DNA of 64,000 nucleotides from Nitrosarchaeum sp. (GCF_025699065.1 NZ_JAILWF010000002.1:124001-188000); one strand, 5' to 3'; positions 1 through 7,970 are shown, numbered from the stretch's first letter. A program made the numbers and translations. Notes: generated from the sequence alone by a model not told the origin.

Positions 1-406
1 GTATCATTATTCCTGGGGGTATCATAACTTCTGAGCCAGCATCTCCCAACTCAATTTGCAAATTTATTTGATTTTTTGAAGGATTTGTCACTTTTACTGT
101 ATATGTTCCACTTTTCTCAAAATCAAAATATCCTACAGACATTTTTGTCTGAACACTTTCTTCAGATATTATGTTCTGGTTATTATCTAAAATTTGAACA
201 AATATCTGCTCACCGCTAAATTCCGGCATGAATACTTTGTAATATCCGATACCTTTACCATTCAAACTCAGCTTTAGATCATGCGAATTTGATGATTCTA
301 GTGCAATTTCCTCAGATATTTTGTCTCCTTGTACAAAAACAAACGATATCCAAATCATTCCAATCACACATAACATCACACCAATTTTGAACAAAGAGAA
401 TTTCAA
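1..406 (-). CDS. Secreted protein of unknown function, 3' end cut off by the window
   Basis: An open frame runs from a TTG at 406 off the left edge, with no stop in 135 codons. The N-terminus (MKFSLFKIGVMLCVIGMIW...) looks like a signal peptide or membrane anchor. It is followed by a polar, Ser/Asn-rich region predicted to be mostly beta strand (for example GIGYYKVFMPEFSGEQIFV and GTYTVKVTNPS), the style of an extracellular beta-sandwich or emp24-like domain. GTG or ATG a few codons downstream (379 or 376) are alternative starts, but TTG keeps the positive residues ahead of the hydrophobic stretch. No family is recognised. It follows tRNA-Arg on the same strand. Confidence 0.55.
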   Translation of the reverse strand, partial: MKFSLFKIGVMLCVIGMIWISFVFVQGDKISEEIALESSNSHDLKLSLNGKGIGYYKVFMPEFSGEQIFVQILDNNQNIISEESVQTKMSVGYFDFEKSGTYTVKVTNPSKNQINLQIELGDAGSEVMIPPGIMI

Positions 407-448
407 TTCATCAAGTATGTGAACTGTTTGTTTAATAAAATAATCTGA

Positions 449-522
449 GGGCTCGGAGGGCTTCGATCCCTCGACCTAGCGGTTCGAAGCCGCTCGCACT
501 ATCCAGACTGTGCAACGAGTCC
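449..522 (-). tRNA. tRNA-Arg (anticodon TCG)
   Basis: The minus strand folds as a full cloverleaf. The D stem is GCAC/GTGC, the anticodon stem AGCGG/CCGCT with loop CTTCGAA (anticodon TCG, codon CGA), and the T stem GAGGG/CCCTC with a 7-nt loop. The acceptor pairs GGACTCG with CGAGCCC and has one A-C mismatch at position 3:70. The next base on the transcript would give U73. The mismatch lowers confidence in perfect function, not in the identity. Confidence 0.85.
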
Positions 523-566
523 AAACAAGTAAGAATTTAACAGGCCTAAATATCTGTCTAGGTACT

Positions 567-1739
567 TTGAAAATATCAAAAAAAGTAGCTGGAGTTGAAT
601 ATGCAATTAGGGATATCGTTCTAGCTGCAAGAAAAGTTGAAGAAAAAGGAATGAAAGTTGATTATCTCAACATAGGTGATCCTGTGCAATTTGGTTTTCA
701 ACCTCCTGATAATGTAAAAGAGGCAATGATAAATGCAATAAGAAATGGAGAGAACTTTTATTCCACATCAGAAGGTCTCAAAGAACTAAGAGTGGAAATT
801 GCAAAAAAAGAAAATGTAAAAGGATTATCCATCTCACATGATGACGTTTTAATCACAAATGGAGTTTCTGAAGGACTTGATATGGTAATATCCTCTATTG
901 TTGAAGAAGGTGACGAAGTTCTCTTACCTGGTCCATATTATCCACCATATGCCTCGTACGTTAGATTACATGGAGGAATCCCAGTAGAGTTTGCAGTAGA
1001 CTTGGATAACTCTACGCCTGATATTGAAGATATTAAATCAAAGATTACATCAAAAACAATTGCTATTTGCTTGATCAGTCCAAATAACCCTACAGGTGTA
1101 GTATTTAATGAATCATCACTAAAAAAATTAGTAGAAATTGCAAATCAACATAATTTGTATATTATTTGTGATGAGATTTATGATCAAATAATTTTTGATC
1201 AAAAATTTGTAGGAATTGGAAAAGTTGCAGGTGATTCGCCAGTTATTGTTCTAAATGGATTCTCCAAAGTCCATCTAATGTCTGGATGGAGAATTGGATA
1301 CATTGCATTTAATCAATCATCAAAACTTGATGCACTAAGAGAAAATCTTCCAAAACTTGCACGAGTAAGAATTGCTAGTAATCTCCCAGTTCAGTATGCT
1401 GCATTAGAGTCGTTGCGAGGACCACAAGGATACATCGCAGAATTTGTATCTGAATTAAAAAAGCGAAGAGATCTTGTTGTAAAACGACTCAATGAAATGC
1501 CTGGTTTATCTTGTCCTAATCCAAAAGGCGCGTTCTATGCTTTTCCAAAAATTGAAGATAATAAATTTGGAACTGATAAAGAGTTTGTACAAAAACTTTT
1601 AGAAACAAAAGGAGTTTTAACTGTACATGGTTCTGGATTTGGAGAAAAATATGGTAGTGGACACTTTAGATTGGTGTATTTGCCAAGTCTTGAAATTTTA
1701 GATTCGGCAATGAACAAAATTGAAGACTTTGTCAGCTAA
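567..1739 (+). CDS. PLP-dependent aminotransferase, class I/II (aspartate/alanine type)
   Basis: A 390-residue fold-type I aminotransferase, probably using glutamate or alanine as amino donor. Visible motifs are PNNPTG for substrate and PLP binding, CDEIYDQ with the Asp that contacts the pyridine nitrogen, and the Schiff-base lysine in GFSKVHLMSGWRIGY (Lys234). The open frame extends upstream to 510, but that part lies within the tRNA-Arg gene on the other strand. The TTG at 567, preceded by TCTAGGT, gives MKISKKVAGVEYAIRD, the normal N-terminus of archaeal homologues. Family is clear; substrate cannot be read from sequence. It converges on the PPOX gene, with a 4-bp overlap at the stops. Confidence 0.88.
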   Translation: MKISKKVAGVEYAIRDIVLAARKVEEKGMKVDYLNIGDPVQFGFQPPDNVKEAMINAIRNGENFYSTSEGLKELRVEIAKKENVKGLSISHDDVLITNGVSEGLDMVISSIVEEGDEVLLPGPYYPPYASYVRLHGGIPVEFAVDLDNSTPDIEDIKSKITSKTIAICLISPNNPTGVVFNESSLKKLVEIANQHNLYIICDEIYDQIIFDQKFVGIGKVAGDSPVIVLNGFSKVHLMSGWRIGYIAFNQSSKLDALRENLPKLARVRIASNLPVQYAALESLRGPQGYIAEFVSELKKRRDLVVKRLNEMPGLSCPNPKGAFYAFPKIEDNKFGTDKEFVQKLLETKGVLTVHGSGFGEKYGSGHFRLVYLPSLEILDSAMNKIEDFVS

Positions 1740-2134
1740 TAACTCCAAACTGAAAACTTTTGTGGAATTATCTCTATAATGCAGTCTGTATTGTCTAATA
1801 GTTCTACCGCAGACTTGTTTTGCAAACTTTTGAAATACCTTGCAAGTATTTTTTTTGCAATTTTTTTTACTTTGTTATTTTCTAAAATGATATTTGCGTT
1901 TCCTTGACCCATTACTCCAAAAATTGGAGAATTTACTCCTACATCTACACAAAATGCAACTTTGTTATTTTTTTTAACATTTTGTGCCTTTTTGGTTTTA
2001 GTGTTTGTACCTACGTAGATTTTTTTTGAACTATACAAATACCATACAGGTACTATATGTGGAATATTTTTACTTCCTATTGTTGTAAGATGTAAAATTT
2101 TTTGGGTTTTTAAAAATTCATCTTTGCGGTTCAT
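1736..2134 (-). CDS. PPOX-fold (pyridoxamine 5'-phosphate oxidase-like) flavin/F420-binding protein
   Basis: This 132-residue protein has the split beta-barrel pattern of the PNPOx superfamily, with HLTTIGSKNIPHIVPVWY followed by IYVGTNTKTKKAQNVKKNNKVAF. The family includes FMN- and F420-dependent oxidoreductases and the usual length is 120-150. It is the last gene of a minus-strand group with an NADPH:F420 oxidoreductase and a small membrane protein, and its start overlaps the preceding gene by 17 bp. F420 rather than FMN as cofactor is an inference from that context. Confidence 0.75.
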   Translation of the reverse strand: MNRKDEFLKTQKILHLTTIGSKNIPHIVPVWYLYSSKKIYVGTNTKTKKAQNVKKNNKVAFCVDVGVNSPIFGVMGQGNANIILENNKVKKIAKKILARYFKSLQNKSAVELLDNTDCIIEIIPQKFSVWSY

Positions 2135-2357
2135 GGTTTCTAAATCCTAATAGTATCATAAAAATCCCAAAGCCAATCATACCTACTGACACTTTTTCAT
2201 TGGTAAATTCAGAATTTAAAATAAAATCCTCTACAAATTCTGGTCCCCAAAGTATTAGTTGTCTTACAAGAACTATTCCTGCCATAATTAAAAACAAAGA
2301 GCCAACTGCAGTATACCAGTTTCTTCCCCTACGAAAATACTCGTGACTCATTTGCAA
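2118..2357 (-). CDS. Small membrane protein, two transmembrane helices
   Basis: A 79-residue protein with two hydrophobic segments, about residues 17-36 (VGSLFLIMAGIVLVRQLILWG) and 56-73 (VGMIGFGIFMILLGF). The polar stretch between them is about 20 residues. It lies 3 bp after the F420 reductase start side and overlaps the PPOX gene, so it is probably cotranscribed with both. No family recognised. Confidence 0.6.
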   Translation of the reverse strand: MQMSHEYFRRGRNWYTAVGSLFLIMAGIVLVRQLILWGPEFVEDFILNSEFTNEKVSVGMIGFGIFMILLGFRNHEPQR

Positions 2358-2360
2358 TAC

Positions 2361-3032
2361 TTAGATAATTTTGATACCTGGATTTTTTATTTTATTTCGT
2401 ATCATTGCATTTAGCAATAACGGTGTTGATATCTCTGCAAGATATGATAATTCTCCTGGTCCTAAATAAATTGGTCTTAAACCTTTGATTTCATTGATCA
2501 AACCGTTTACCACATCAATTGCATCTTTATCATCACCGCATACAAAAATATCATAATCCAGTACCATTGTTGGATTAACAAGCTTCTTTTCTGAAATCAC
2601 ATGAAATGCTGAAACCAACTTTGATTTATTTTTCATATGTTTTAAAACAAGTTGATAAGAAAATGGTTTATTCTCTTTAATTGGAATAAATTCAAATCCT
2701 ACATCTGTTTTTATCATTGGAACAATTGGAGATACAACTACACAACTATCTTTAACTTGAGATAAAACTTCTGAGCAAACTGAATCAATGTTTTCATAAG
2801 GTATTGATAAAATCAAAACATCGCTTTCTTTTGCAACTGAGATATTGTCATTGCCTGTAATTGTTCCATTAATCTGCCCAAATGATTCCTTTACAATATT
2901 TGTATATTCATTTGCAGACTCTGATGCCCTTTTTGCATCCCTTGATCCTACAATTACATTGTGATTTTGAGACCATCTAAGAGCAAATCCTTTTCCCATT
3001 CCTCCAGTTCCACCAATAATTCCAATTTTCAC
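2361..3032 (-). CDS. npdG: NADPH-dependent F420 reductase
   Basis: It transfers hydride between NADP(H) and coenzyme F420. The 223-residue protein starts with the dinucleotide-binding motif MKIGIIGGTGGMGKG, followed by VIVGSRDAKRA, whose Ser-Arg is the usual phosphate contact for NADP. A second conserved block is SDVLILSIPYENI, and near the C-terminus comes LRPIYLGPGELS. Length matches the Fno/NpdG family. It is first in a tight three-gene minus-strand group with a small membrane protein and a PPOX-fold protein, consistent with an F420 redox module in the cytoplasm. Confidence 0.88.
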   Translation of the reverse strand: MKIGIIGGTGGMGKGFALRWSQNHNVIVGSRDAKRASESANEYTNIVKESFGQINGTITGNDNISVAKESDVLILSIPYENIDSVCSEVLSQVKDSCVVVSPIVPMIKTDVGFEFIPIKENKPFSYQLVLKHMKNKSKLVSAFHVISEKKLVNPTMVLDYDIFVCGDDKDAIDVVNGLINEIKGLRPIYLGPGELSYLAEISTPLLLNAMIRNKIKNPGIKII

Positions 3033-3082
3033 GATATTCTTCTGAGAATCTTATTATTATCTTTATTTGACATCCGATCATA

Positions 3083-3706
3083 TTGGGCTCAGTTATTTTT
3101 CTACGACACGGTCAAGCTAAAAATAACATAGAAAGAATTCTAACTGGAAGAACTCCAAATATTCCATTAACTGAAAAAGGAATCGAACAGGCAGAAAAGA
3201 CAGCAAAATTCTTAGAGCAAATGAACATATCTGCAATTTATTCTAGTCCTATCGAAAGAGCAAAACACACAGCAGAAATTGTTGCTAAACATAACTCTCT
3301 TGATGTAATAACTGATGATAGATTAATTGAACTTGATATGGGAAAATTCACTGGTGTGCCTTATGATGAAATTTTTACTAGTCATGGAAATGTCTTTATG
3401 AAATTCTATAATGGTGAGTTAGAAATTGCTCATAATGGTGTTGAGACTTTCACCGAAGTCAAAAAACGTGTACTAAGCATTGTTGATCATGTGATTGAAA
3501 AACACCCTGATCAAAACGTTGTACTTGTAACTCATATGGACCCAATCAAAGCAATGTTAGCTACAGTAGTTGATCTTTCACCTACAAATCTATTTGAGCT
3601 AATTATTGCAAATGCCTCATTGAACATTTTTAGAGAATACAACCGTAAATTTTCAATTTCTGGAATTAATGTGATGGATCCATCTCGTTTCAATCATGAT
3701 TGGTAA
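3083..3706 (+). CDS. Histidine phosphatase family protein (phosphoglycerate mutase-like)
   Basis: A 207-residue member of the branch-1 histidine phosphatase superfamily. The RHG motif is VIFLRHGQAKNN with the phospho-accepting His near residue 9. Further motifs are YSSPIERAKHTAEIV, the acid/base Glu in DRLIELDMGKFTG, and the second catalytic His in VVLVTHMDPIKA. The start is TTG, with A/T-rich promoter sequence just upstream and divergent to npdG. Members act as phosphoglycerate mutases, alpha-ribazole phosphatases or sugar phosphatases; the substrate is not decidable here. Confidence 0.85.
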   Translation: MGSVIFLRHGQAKNNIERILTGRTPNIPLTEKGIEQAEKTAKFLEQMNISAIYSSPIERAKHTAEIVAKHNSLDVITDDRLIELDMGKFTGVPYDEIFTSHGNVFMKFYNGELEIAHNGVETFTEVKKRVLSIVDHVIEKHPDQNVVLVTHMDPIKAMLATVVDLSPTNLFELIIANASLNIFREYNRKFSISGINVMDPSRFNHDW

Positions 3707-3722
3707 CTAATAATCTTGAAAA

Positions 3723-3732
3723 CCCTTAAATA
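3723..3732 (+). promoter_or_regulatory. TATA box of the terminal oxidase operon
   Basis: CCCTTAAATA lies about 33 bp before the first oxidase gene's ATG at 3763. That spacing fits an archaeal TATA element with a transcript beginning close to the start codon. Assignment is by position and sequence only. Confidence 0.55.
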
Positions 3733-3762
3733 GAAATTACAGGCCACGTTTCTCAACCGCTG

Positions 3763-4026
3763 ATGAAGAGTATATTTGGTCTATTCTTAGTATTGGCAAT
3801 TTTGGTAATCATTCCAGCAGCAGAATATGCACTTGCTGCAGGTGACGAGCCTGGTGAATATCTTGATCGTAGAGTAGTAATTTGGAATTTATTTTATAGA
3901 ATGATGACTGTGGCATTTACAGTGGGTGCAGTTGTATCTGGAACTATCATCTGGCTATGTTGGAGATTCAGAGAATCAAATCCAAAAGCCACTCCAACTC
4001 CATATGAAAAGGAAGGAGTTTGGTAA
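3763..4026 (+). CDS. Cytochrome c oxidase subunit II, N-terminal membrane part (split gene)
   Basis: This 87-residue protein has a signal peptide (MKSIFGLFLVLAILVIIPAAEYALAA) and then one membrane helix (MMTVAFTVGAVVSGTIIWLCWRF), ending in a short basic tail. That is the layout of the N-terminus and first helix of a COX2 subunit (LDRRVVIWNLFYRMM resembles the pre-helix segment). The CuA domain is in the next gene, so the subunit is encoded in two pieces. The downstream ribosome binding site GGAAGGAG overlaps its 3' end. Confidence 0.75.
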   Translation: MKSIFGLFLVLAILVIIPAAEYALAAGDEPGEYLDRRVVIWNLFYRMMTVAFTVGAVVSGTIIWLCWRFRESNPKATPTPYEKEGVW

Positions 4027-4028
4027 AA

Positions 4029-4460
4029 ATGGGACATCATTCTAACTGGCCAGAATGGGTTTATGTTGGAGTTGTAATTGCACTAATGTGTTGGGTAGGT
4101 GCAGAAGCTTGGAATGCTGAAAGACTTGTCGAACATGTTCCAGCAGATGCCGAAGTTATCAAAGTCACTGGTCAACAATGGTTCTGGACATTTGAGCATG
4201 AAGACGGAACAAAAGAAATTGGTGAACTACATGTTAAAGTCGGCAAAGCTTACAAATTTGAAATAATGTCCAAAGATGTCAATCACTCATTTAATATTCA
4301 TGATTATGTTGTATTGATGGATGCAGTACCTGGCAGAGTCAATACTGTATGGTTTGCTCCAATGGAAGCTGGCGAACATGATATTCAATGCAGAGAATAT
4401 TGTGGACTAATTCACTATAACATGCGTGGTAAACTAATCATAGAGGATGATTCATCTTGA
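4029..4460 (+). CDS. coxB: Cytochrome c oxidase subunit II, CuA domain part (split gene)
   Basis: The product has one membrane helix (WVYVGVVIALMCWVGAEAW) and a periplasm-facing CuA cupredoxin domain. Seen are the COX2 signature TGQQWFWTFEH, the first CuA His in VNHSF, and CREYCGLIHYNM, which supplies two Cys, the bridging Glu carbonyl, the second His and the Met. ATG 4029 is preferred over TTG 4020 because GGAAGGAG sits 9 nt before it. It is 2 bp after the first half's stop. Together the halves should accept electrons, probably from a small copper protein since no cytochrome c is seen here. Confidence 0.92.
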   Translation: MGHHSNWPEWVYVGVVIALMCWVGAEAWNAERLVEHVPADAEVIKVTGQQWFWTFEHEDGTKEIGELHVKVGKAYKFEIMSKDVNHSFNIHDYVVLMDAVPGRVNTVWFAPMEAGEHDIQCREYCGLIHYNMRGKLIIEDDSS

Positions 4461-4503
4461 TGCTAACTCTTTTATCTAAACTTTCAAGTGAGGAGAATTA
4501 TCA

Positions 4504-6033
4504 ATGGTTCTAGAATTACAAAAGCCACGTCCAATTTGGCAAATAATGTTTTCTACACATCATACTGATGTAGGCTTACTATACCTCATCACATCTCTTG
4601 CATTCTTGTTTATGGGTGGTGCATTAGCACTTGCAATTAGAGCAGAGCTGTTCTTCCCTGGAGCACAAATCATCACAGATGCTATGACCTTTAACAGAAT
4701 TTTTACCGTGCATGGAACAACACTGATCTTCTTGTTTATCATACCATTTGCATCGGCAGTTGGTAACTACTTTGTACCAATTATGGTACGATACAAAGAC
4801 ATGGCATATCCAAAATTAAATGCAATAGCATTTTGGATGATTCCTCCTTCTGGTGCTCTAATTTGGTTAGGCTTTGCTGACTTTACTTGGTATGCAACTC
4901 CGCCATATTCTATTATCAGTGCACCTGGTCCTGCAGCAGATATGTGGATATTTGGCCTAAAGATTTTGGGAGTCTCTTCAGTATTGGGAGCAATTAACTT
5001 TGTTGTTACTATTCTAAAATGTAAACATCCAGACATGTCAATTGGACAAGTGCCCTTACTTGCTTGGTCATTTTTAACATCATCTTTAATCATTATTGTT
5101 GCAATTCCAACATTTGCTGCAGCCTTGTTGATGTTGTTAACTGATAGATTAGGAGTATCTGGATTCTTTAATCCTGCAATGGGTGGAGATCCAATTGCAT
5201 ATGCACACTTGTTTTGGTTTACATTCCATCCTGAAGTGTATGTGCTAGTCATTCCAGCAATTGGAATGATGTATGAAATTATTCCAAGATTTTCAAGGAA
5301 ACCAATCTTTAGTCACAGTTCTGGAATCTTTGCCTTTGTATTATTATCAATAGTTAGTTTCTCATCTTGGGCGCATCACATGTATGCTACAGGAATGTCA
5401 TTTACTGAAAAAACAGTATTTATGATTGGAACACTAGCTGCAGTACCGGCATCTGCAATGCACGTCTTTAACTTTATTGCAACAATGTGGAATGGTAGAA
5501 TAAAGTTTTCAACACCAATGATGTGGGCAGTTGGAGGAATTGCATTATTCTTCTCAGCAGGAGCAGGTGGAGTAGTAAATGCTGCAATGCCACTTGACTT
5601 TCAGACACATGACAGCTATTGGGTAGTTGGTCACTTCCACCTCTTTGTAATGGGAACAATCGCATTTGGCTCTATAGGTTATCTATACTACATGTTCCCA
5701 TATGTTACTGGTAGAATGTATAATGAAAATATGGGTAAAGTTCATTTTGTAATGTCATTTGTAGGAACAGTTCTAGTATTTTTCACACAACACGTCCTTG
5801 GTCTATATGGAATGCCAAGAAGAATTTTCGATTATCCTCCAATCCCAGAATGGATTGCTATGAACCAAATTGCATCCGTAGGTGCTATGATTATTGGTGT
5901 CAGTATGGTAATATTTTTGATAAATATGATTCACAGTTCTGCAAAAGGAAAATTAGCAGATACAGACGATCCGTTCAACTTGGGTGGCAAATACTATTAT
6001 CCATTTGAATCAAAGAATCCACATCATCATTAG
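4504..6033 (+). CDS. coxA: Heme-copper oxidase subunit I (terminal oxidase)
   Basis: A 509-residue, 12-helix catalytic subunit reducing O2 to water. Heme and copper ligands are visible: His70 (low-spin heme), His242 with Glu244 and Tyr246 in HPEVY (CuB, D-channel end, cross-linked Tyr), His291/His292 (CuB), His377 (high-spin heme) and His379 (low-spin heme). The D-channel entry Asp is kept in KDMAYP (Asp99), which makes it an A-type enzyme. The K-channel Lys position appears to be His320 (VPASAMHVFNF). The gene sits in an operon with both halves of subunit II, a double cupredoxin and a heme A synthase-like gene. Confidence 0.95.
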   Translation: MVLELQKPRPIWQIMFSTHHTDVGLLYLITSLAFLFMGGALALAIRAELFFPGAQIITDAMTFNRIFTVHGTTLIFLFIIPFASAVGNYFVPIMVRYKDMAYPKLNAIAFWMIPPSGALIWLGFADFTWYATPPYSIISAPGPAADMWIFGLKILGVSSVLGAINFVVTILKCKHPDMSIGQVPLLAWSFLTSSLIIIVAIPTFAAALLMLLTDRLGVSGFFNPAMGGDPIAYAHLFWFTFHPEVYVLVIPAIGMMYEIIPRFSRKPIFSHSSGIFAFVLLSIVSFSSWAHHMYATGMSFTEKTVFMIGTLAAVPASAMHVFNFIATMWNGRIKFSTPMMWAVGGIALFFSAGAGGVVNAAMPLDFQTHDSYWVVGHFHLFVMGTIAFGSIGYLYYMFPYVTGRMYNENMGKVHFVMSFVGTVLVFFTQHVLGLYGMPRRIFDYPPIPEWIAMNQIASVGAMIIGVSMVIFLINMIHSSAKGKLADTDDPFNLGGKYYYPFESKNPHHH

Positions 6034-6045
6034 GAGAAATATGAA

Positions 6046-7011
6046 ATGAATCAAGACACTCAAAATATTTACAGAACAACCCCTGCAAGAACTGGAAAAA
6101 TGATGGCCATAATGTTGGGCATTTGTATTGTTGGTGGTGCAATATTTTTTGGCATGTGGGATTACTGGACTTCTCAACCAGCACCTGTAGTTGCATTAAT
6201 GGCAGGCGAATCTGAACATGGGCTTCAACCAGGTGTAGCAACTGGAAAACATATCGAAGTTACTTTGAATTTTGTTGAATCATCTGATTTTAGAACATTA
6301 GCGTTTAATGCATTACCTGGCGAAGAAGGACACAATCCTGTTATTAATGCAAATGTTGGTGATGAAATTGTATTTAATGTAGCAAATGTTGGAAAGTCGT
6401 TTCATTCATTTGGTGTAACTAAAGCATCCGAAGGATTTGCCGGAATTATTCCAGGAAGTGAAATTGCATCTGCAAACAATCCATTAAAACCTGGTGAAGA
6501 TGGAATGTCTGAATTTATTCCAGCTGAAGAAGGAACTTACTATTACATCTGTACTGTTCCTGGTCATAGAGAACAAGGAATGGTCGGAGAGATTATAGTT
6601 AGTGCCGCAGAAGCTGGAGATGCACCAAAGGCTGCAGCAGCTCCAACTGGTGTTCACCATGATTTTAGTGTAGACTTTGTTGAATCATCTGATTTTAGAA
6701 CATTAGCGTTTAATGCATTACCTGGCGAAGAAGGACACAATCCTGAATTTCGTGTAAATTCTGGTGATGAAATTACATTTACTACTGTAAATGCAGGTAA
6801 ATCATTTCATTCATTTGGAATTGTATCAAATCCAGAAGACTTCAATAATGTTCTTTGGAACTCTGCTATTGCATCTCCAAATAATCCTTTAAAACCAGGT
6901 CAAGATGGTAGTGTAACATTTACTGCAGGTGCCCCAGGAACTTACTATTACATCTGTACAGTTCCAGGACATGCATTGCAAGGAATGCAAGGTTCATTCA
7001 TAGTAGAATAG
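6046..7011 (+). CDS. Membrane-anchored protein with two tandem blue-copper (plastocyanin-like) domains
   Basis: A 321-residue protein with one N-terminal membrane helix (MMAIMLGICIVGGAIFFGMW) and two outward cupredoxin domains, about residues 70-185 and 205-321. Each has a complete type 1 copper set: His in GKSFHSFG, and Cys, His and Met in CTVPGHREQGM and CTVPGHALQGM. Its place between coxA and the heme A synthase gene suggests it donates electrons to the CuA centre. Thaumarchaea use many such small copper proteins instead of cytochrome c. The two domains share an identical 70-bp DNA stretch. Confidence 0.9.
   Translation: MNQDTQNIYRTTPARTGKMMAIMLGICIVGGAIFFGMWDYWTSQPAPVVALMAGESEHGLQPGVATGKHIEVTLNFVESSDFRTLAFNALPGEEGHNPVINANVGDEIVFNVANVGKSFHSFGVTKASEGFAGIIPGSEIASANNPLKPGEDGMSEFIPAEEGTYYYICTVPGHREQGMVGEIIVSAAEAGDAPKAAAAPTGVHHDFSVDFVESSDFRTLAFNALPGEEGHNPEFRVNSGDEITFTTVNAGKSFHSFGIVSNPEDFNNVLWNSAIASPNNPLKPGQDGSVTFTAGAPGTYYYICTVPGHALQGMQGSFIVE
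6271..6340 (+). repeat. 70-bp direct repeat, copy 1, in the first cupredoxin domain
   Basis: This stretch, beginning TTTGTTGAATCATCTGATTT, is identical over 70 bases to 6676-6745, with 405 bp (135 codons) between the copies. Both encode the same peptide, FVESSDFRTLAFNALPGEEG and onward. Identity includes third codon positions. Confidence 0.97.
6676..6745 (+). repeat. 70-bp direct repeat, copy 2, in the second cupredoxin domain
   Basis: Second copy of the 70-bp repeat, identical to 6271-6340. The flanking domain sequence has diverged at both DNA and protein level, so the identity is local rather than spread across the duplicated domain. Confidence 0.97.
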
Positions 7012-7012
7012 A

Positions 7013-7456
7013 TTGGCTCTAAAATATCTGGCATTAACATCACTAGTAATTTTGTATTCTCTTATGTTTATTGGTGGATACATTTCATCGGCTGGACTTG
7101 GACTAACATGTCCTGAATGGCCATTATGTCCAAATGGAATAATGCCTAATGAAGAATATTTTATTGAATGGACTCATAGATTGATTGCTGCAACTACCGG
7201 TGCTCTTGTAATTGCGACTACAGTAGGAAGCTGGATTAACAAAAATGCTGGACGAAAGATGCGATTTACTAGTACTTTTGCATCTACACTTGTAGTTACT
7301 CAAATTACACTTGGTGCACTAGTAATTGATCTAAAACTACACGCTGTACTTGTTGCAATTCACTTGGGTGTTGGAATATTACTATTTTCAATGGTTTTAC
7401 TAACCACATTATTTGCATTTAGAATTGCAAAAAAACCAATAGAATCTACAGTTTAG
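7013..7456 (+). CDS. ctaA: Heme A synthase, half-size CtaA/COX15 type
   Basis: A 147-residue protein with four membrane helices, half the length of bacterial CtaA; compact archaeal forms are known. It shows the extracytoplasmic Cys pair in GLGLTCPEWPLCP, the Glu/His pair EWTHRL, and a second helix His in VAIHLGVG. The role is oxidation of heme O to heme A for the oxidase. The start is TTG, 1 bp after the cupredoxin stop, so it belongs to the same operon. The 3' end overlaps the convergent gene by 11 bp. Confidence 0.85.
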   Translation: MALKYLALTSLVILYSLMFIGGYISSAGLGLTCPEWPLCPNGIMPNEEYFIEWTHRLIAATTGALVIATTVGSWINKNAGRKMRFTSTFASTLVVTQITLGALVIDLKLHAVLVAIHLGVGILLFSMVLLTTLFAFRIAKKPIESTV

Positions 7457-7970
7457 ACTTTAATTTTATTTTTTTTGGAATGTAGATATATGCTATGACT
7501 ATTCCTAATGTAATGGCTCCAAAAGTGATTGCCATGATGAAAATATATCCAAATGGATTTTGCGTACCCATGTTAAAAGTATAAGTAAGAACTTCTGGGC
7601 TACCTTCCATATCATATAGATCAACTTTTACAATATGATTTCCTGAATTTTTCCAAACATAATCTGTTTCATAATGACCTCCTTTGTGTAACTCTGGATT
7701 GATTGCATCGATTTGTTGATCATTATAAAAAAATCTAACCCCCATAGTAAACTGATCTACTTCATTAAATTCACTATCTCCAACTCTAAATAATATCTGA
7801 GATTTTTCTCCTATCTGTGGAAATTCTGGTAGTGTTGCAACTTGTACCCTATACCCACCAAGAAACTCTTCAGCAGAATTAAACATTGAATGAGCATATG
7901 CGTCAGAAAATAAGGGAATGCTAATTGTAACTAACATAAACATAATGATGACTGATCGTACTTTTGTCAT
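7446..7970 (-). CDS. Secreted, membrane-anchored CopC/YtkA-like protein
   Basis: A 174-residue protein with a signal peptide ending ...SDAYA, a beta-rich outer domain and one C-terminal helix (FGYIFIMAITFGAITLGIVIAYIYI) with a Lys-rich tail. Cleavage after YA would leave His as the first residue (HSMFN), the arrangement used for copper in CopC, YtkA-type and PmoB-type proteins. More His residues follow in ELHKGGHYETDY. A copper role is inferred from this and from its place facing the oxidase operon. It could equally be an unrelated Ig-like surface protein. Confidence 0.6.
   Translation of the reverse strand: MTKVRSVIIMFMLVTISIPLFSDAYAHSMFNSAEEFLGGYRVQVATLPEFPQIGEKSQILFRVGDSEFNEVDQFTMGVRFFYNDQQIDAINPELHKGGHYETDYVWKNSGNHIVKVDLYDMEGSPEVLTYTFNMGTQNPFGYIFIMAITFGAITLGIVIAYIYIPKKIKLKSKL

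Noticed and set aside
510..566. N-terminal extension of the aminotransferase
   Set aside because: It overlaps tRNA-Arg on the other strand, and the added residues (QRVQTSKNL) do not resemble the family N-terminus; the TTG at 567 fits better.
4767..5252. 161-codon minus-strand frame inside coxA
   Set aside because: Antisense shadow of a strongly conserved gene; no recognisable domain and composition follows the coxA codons.
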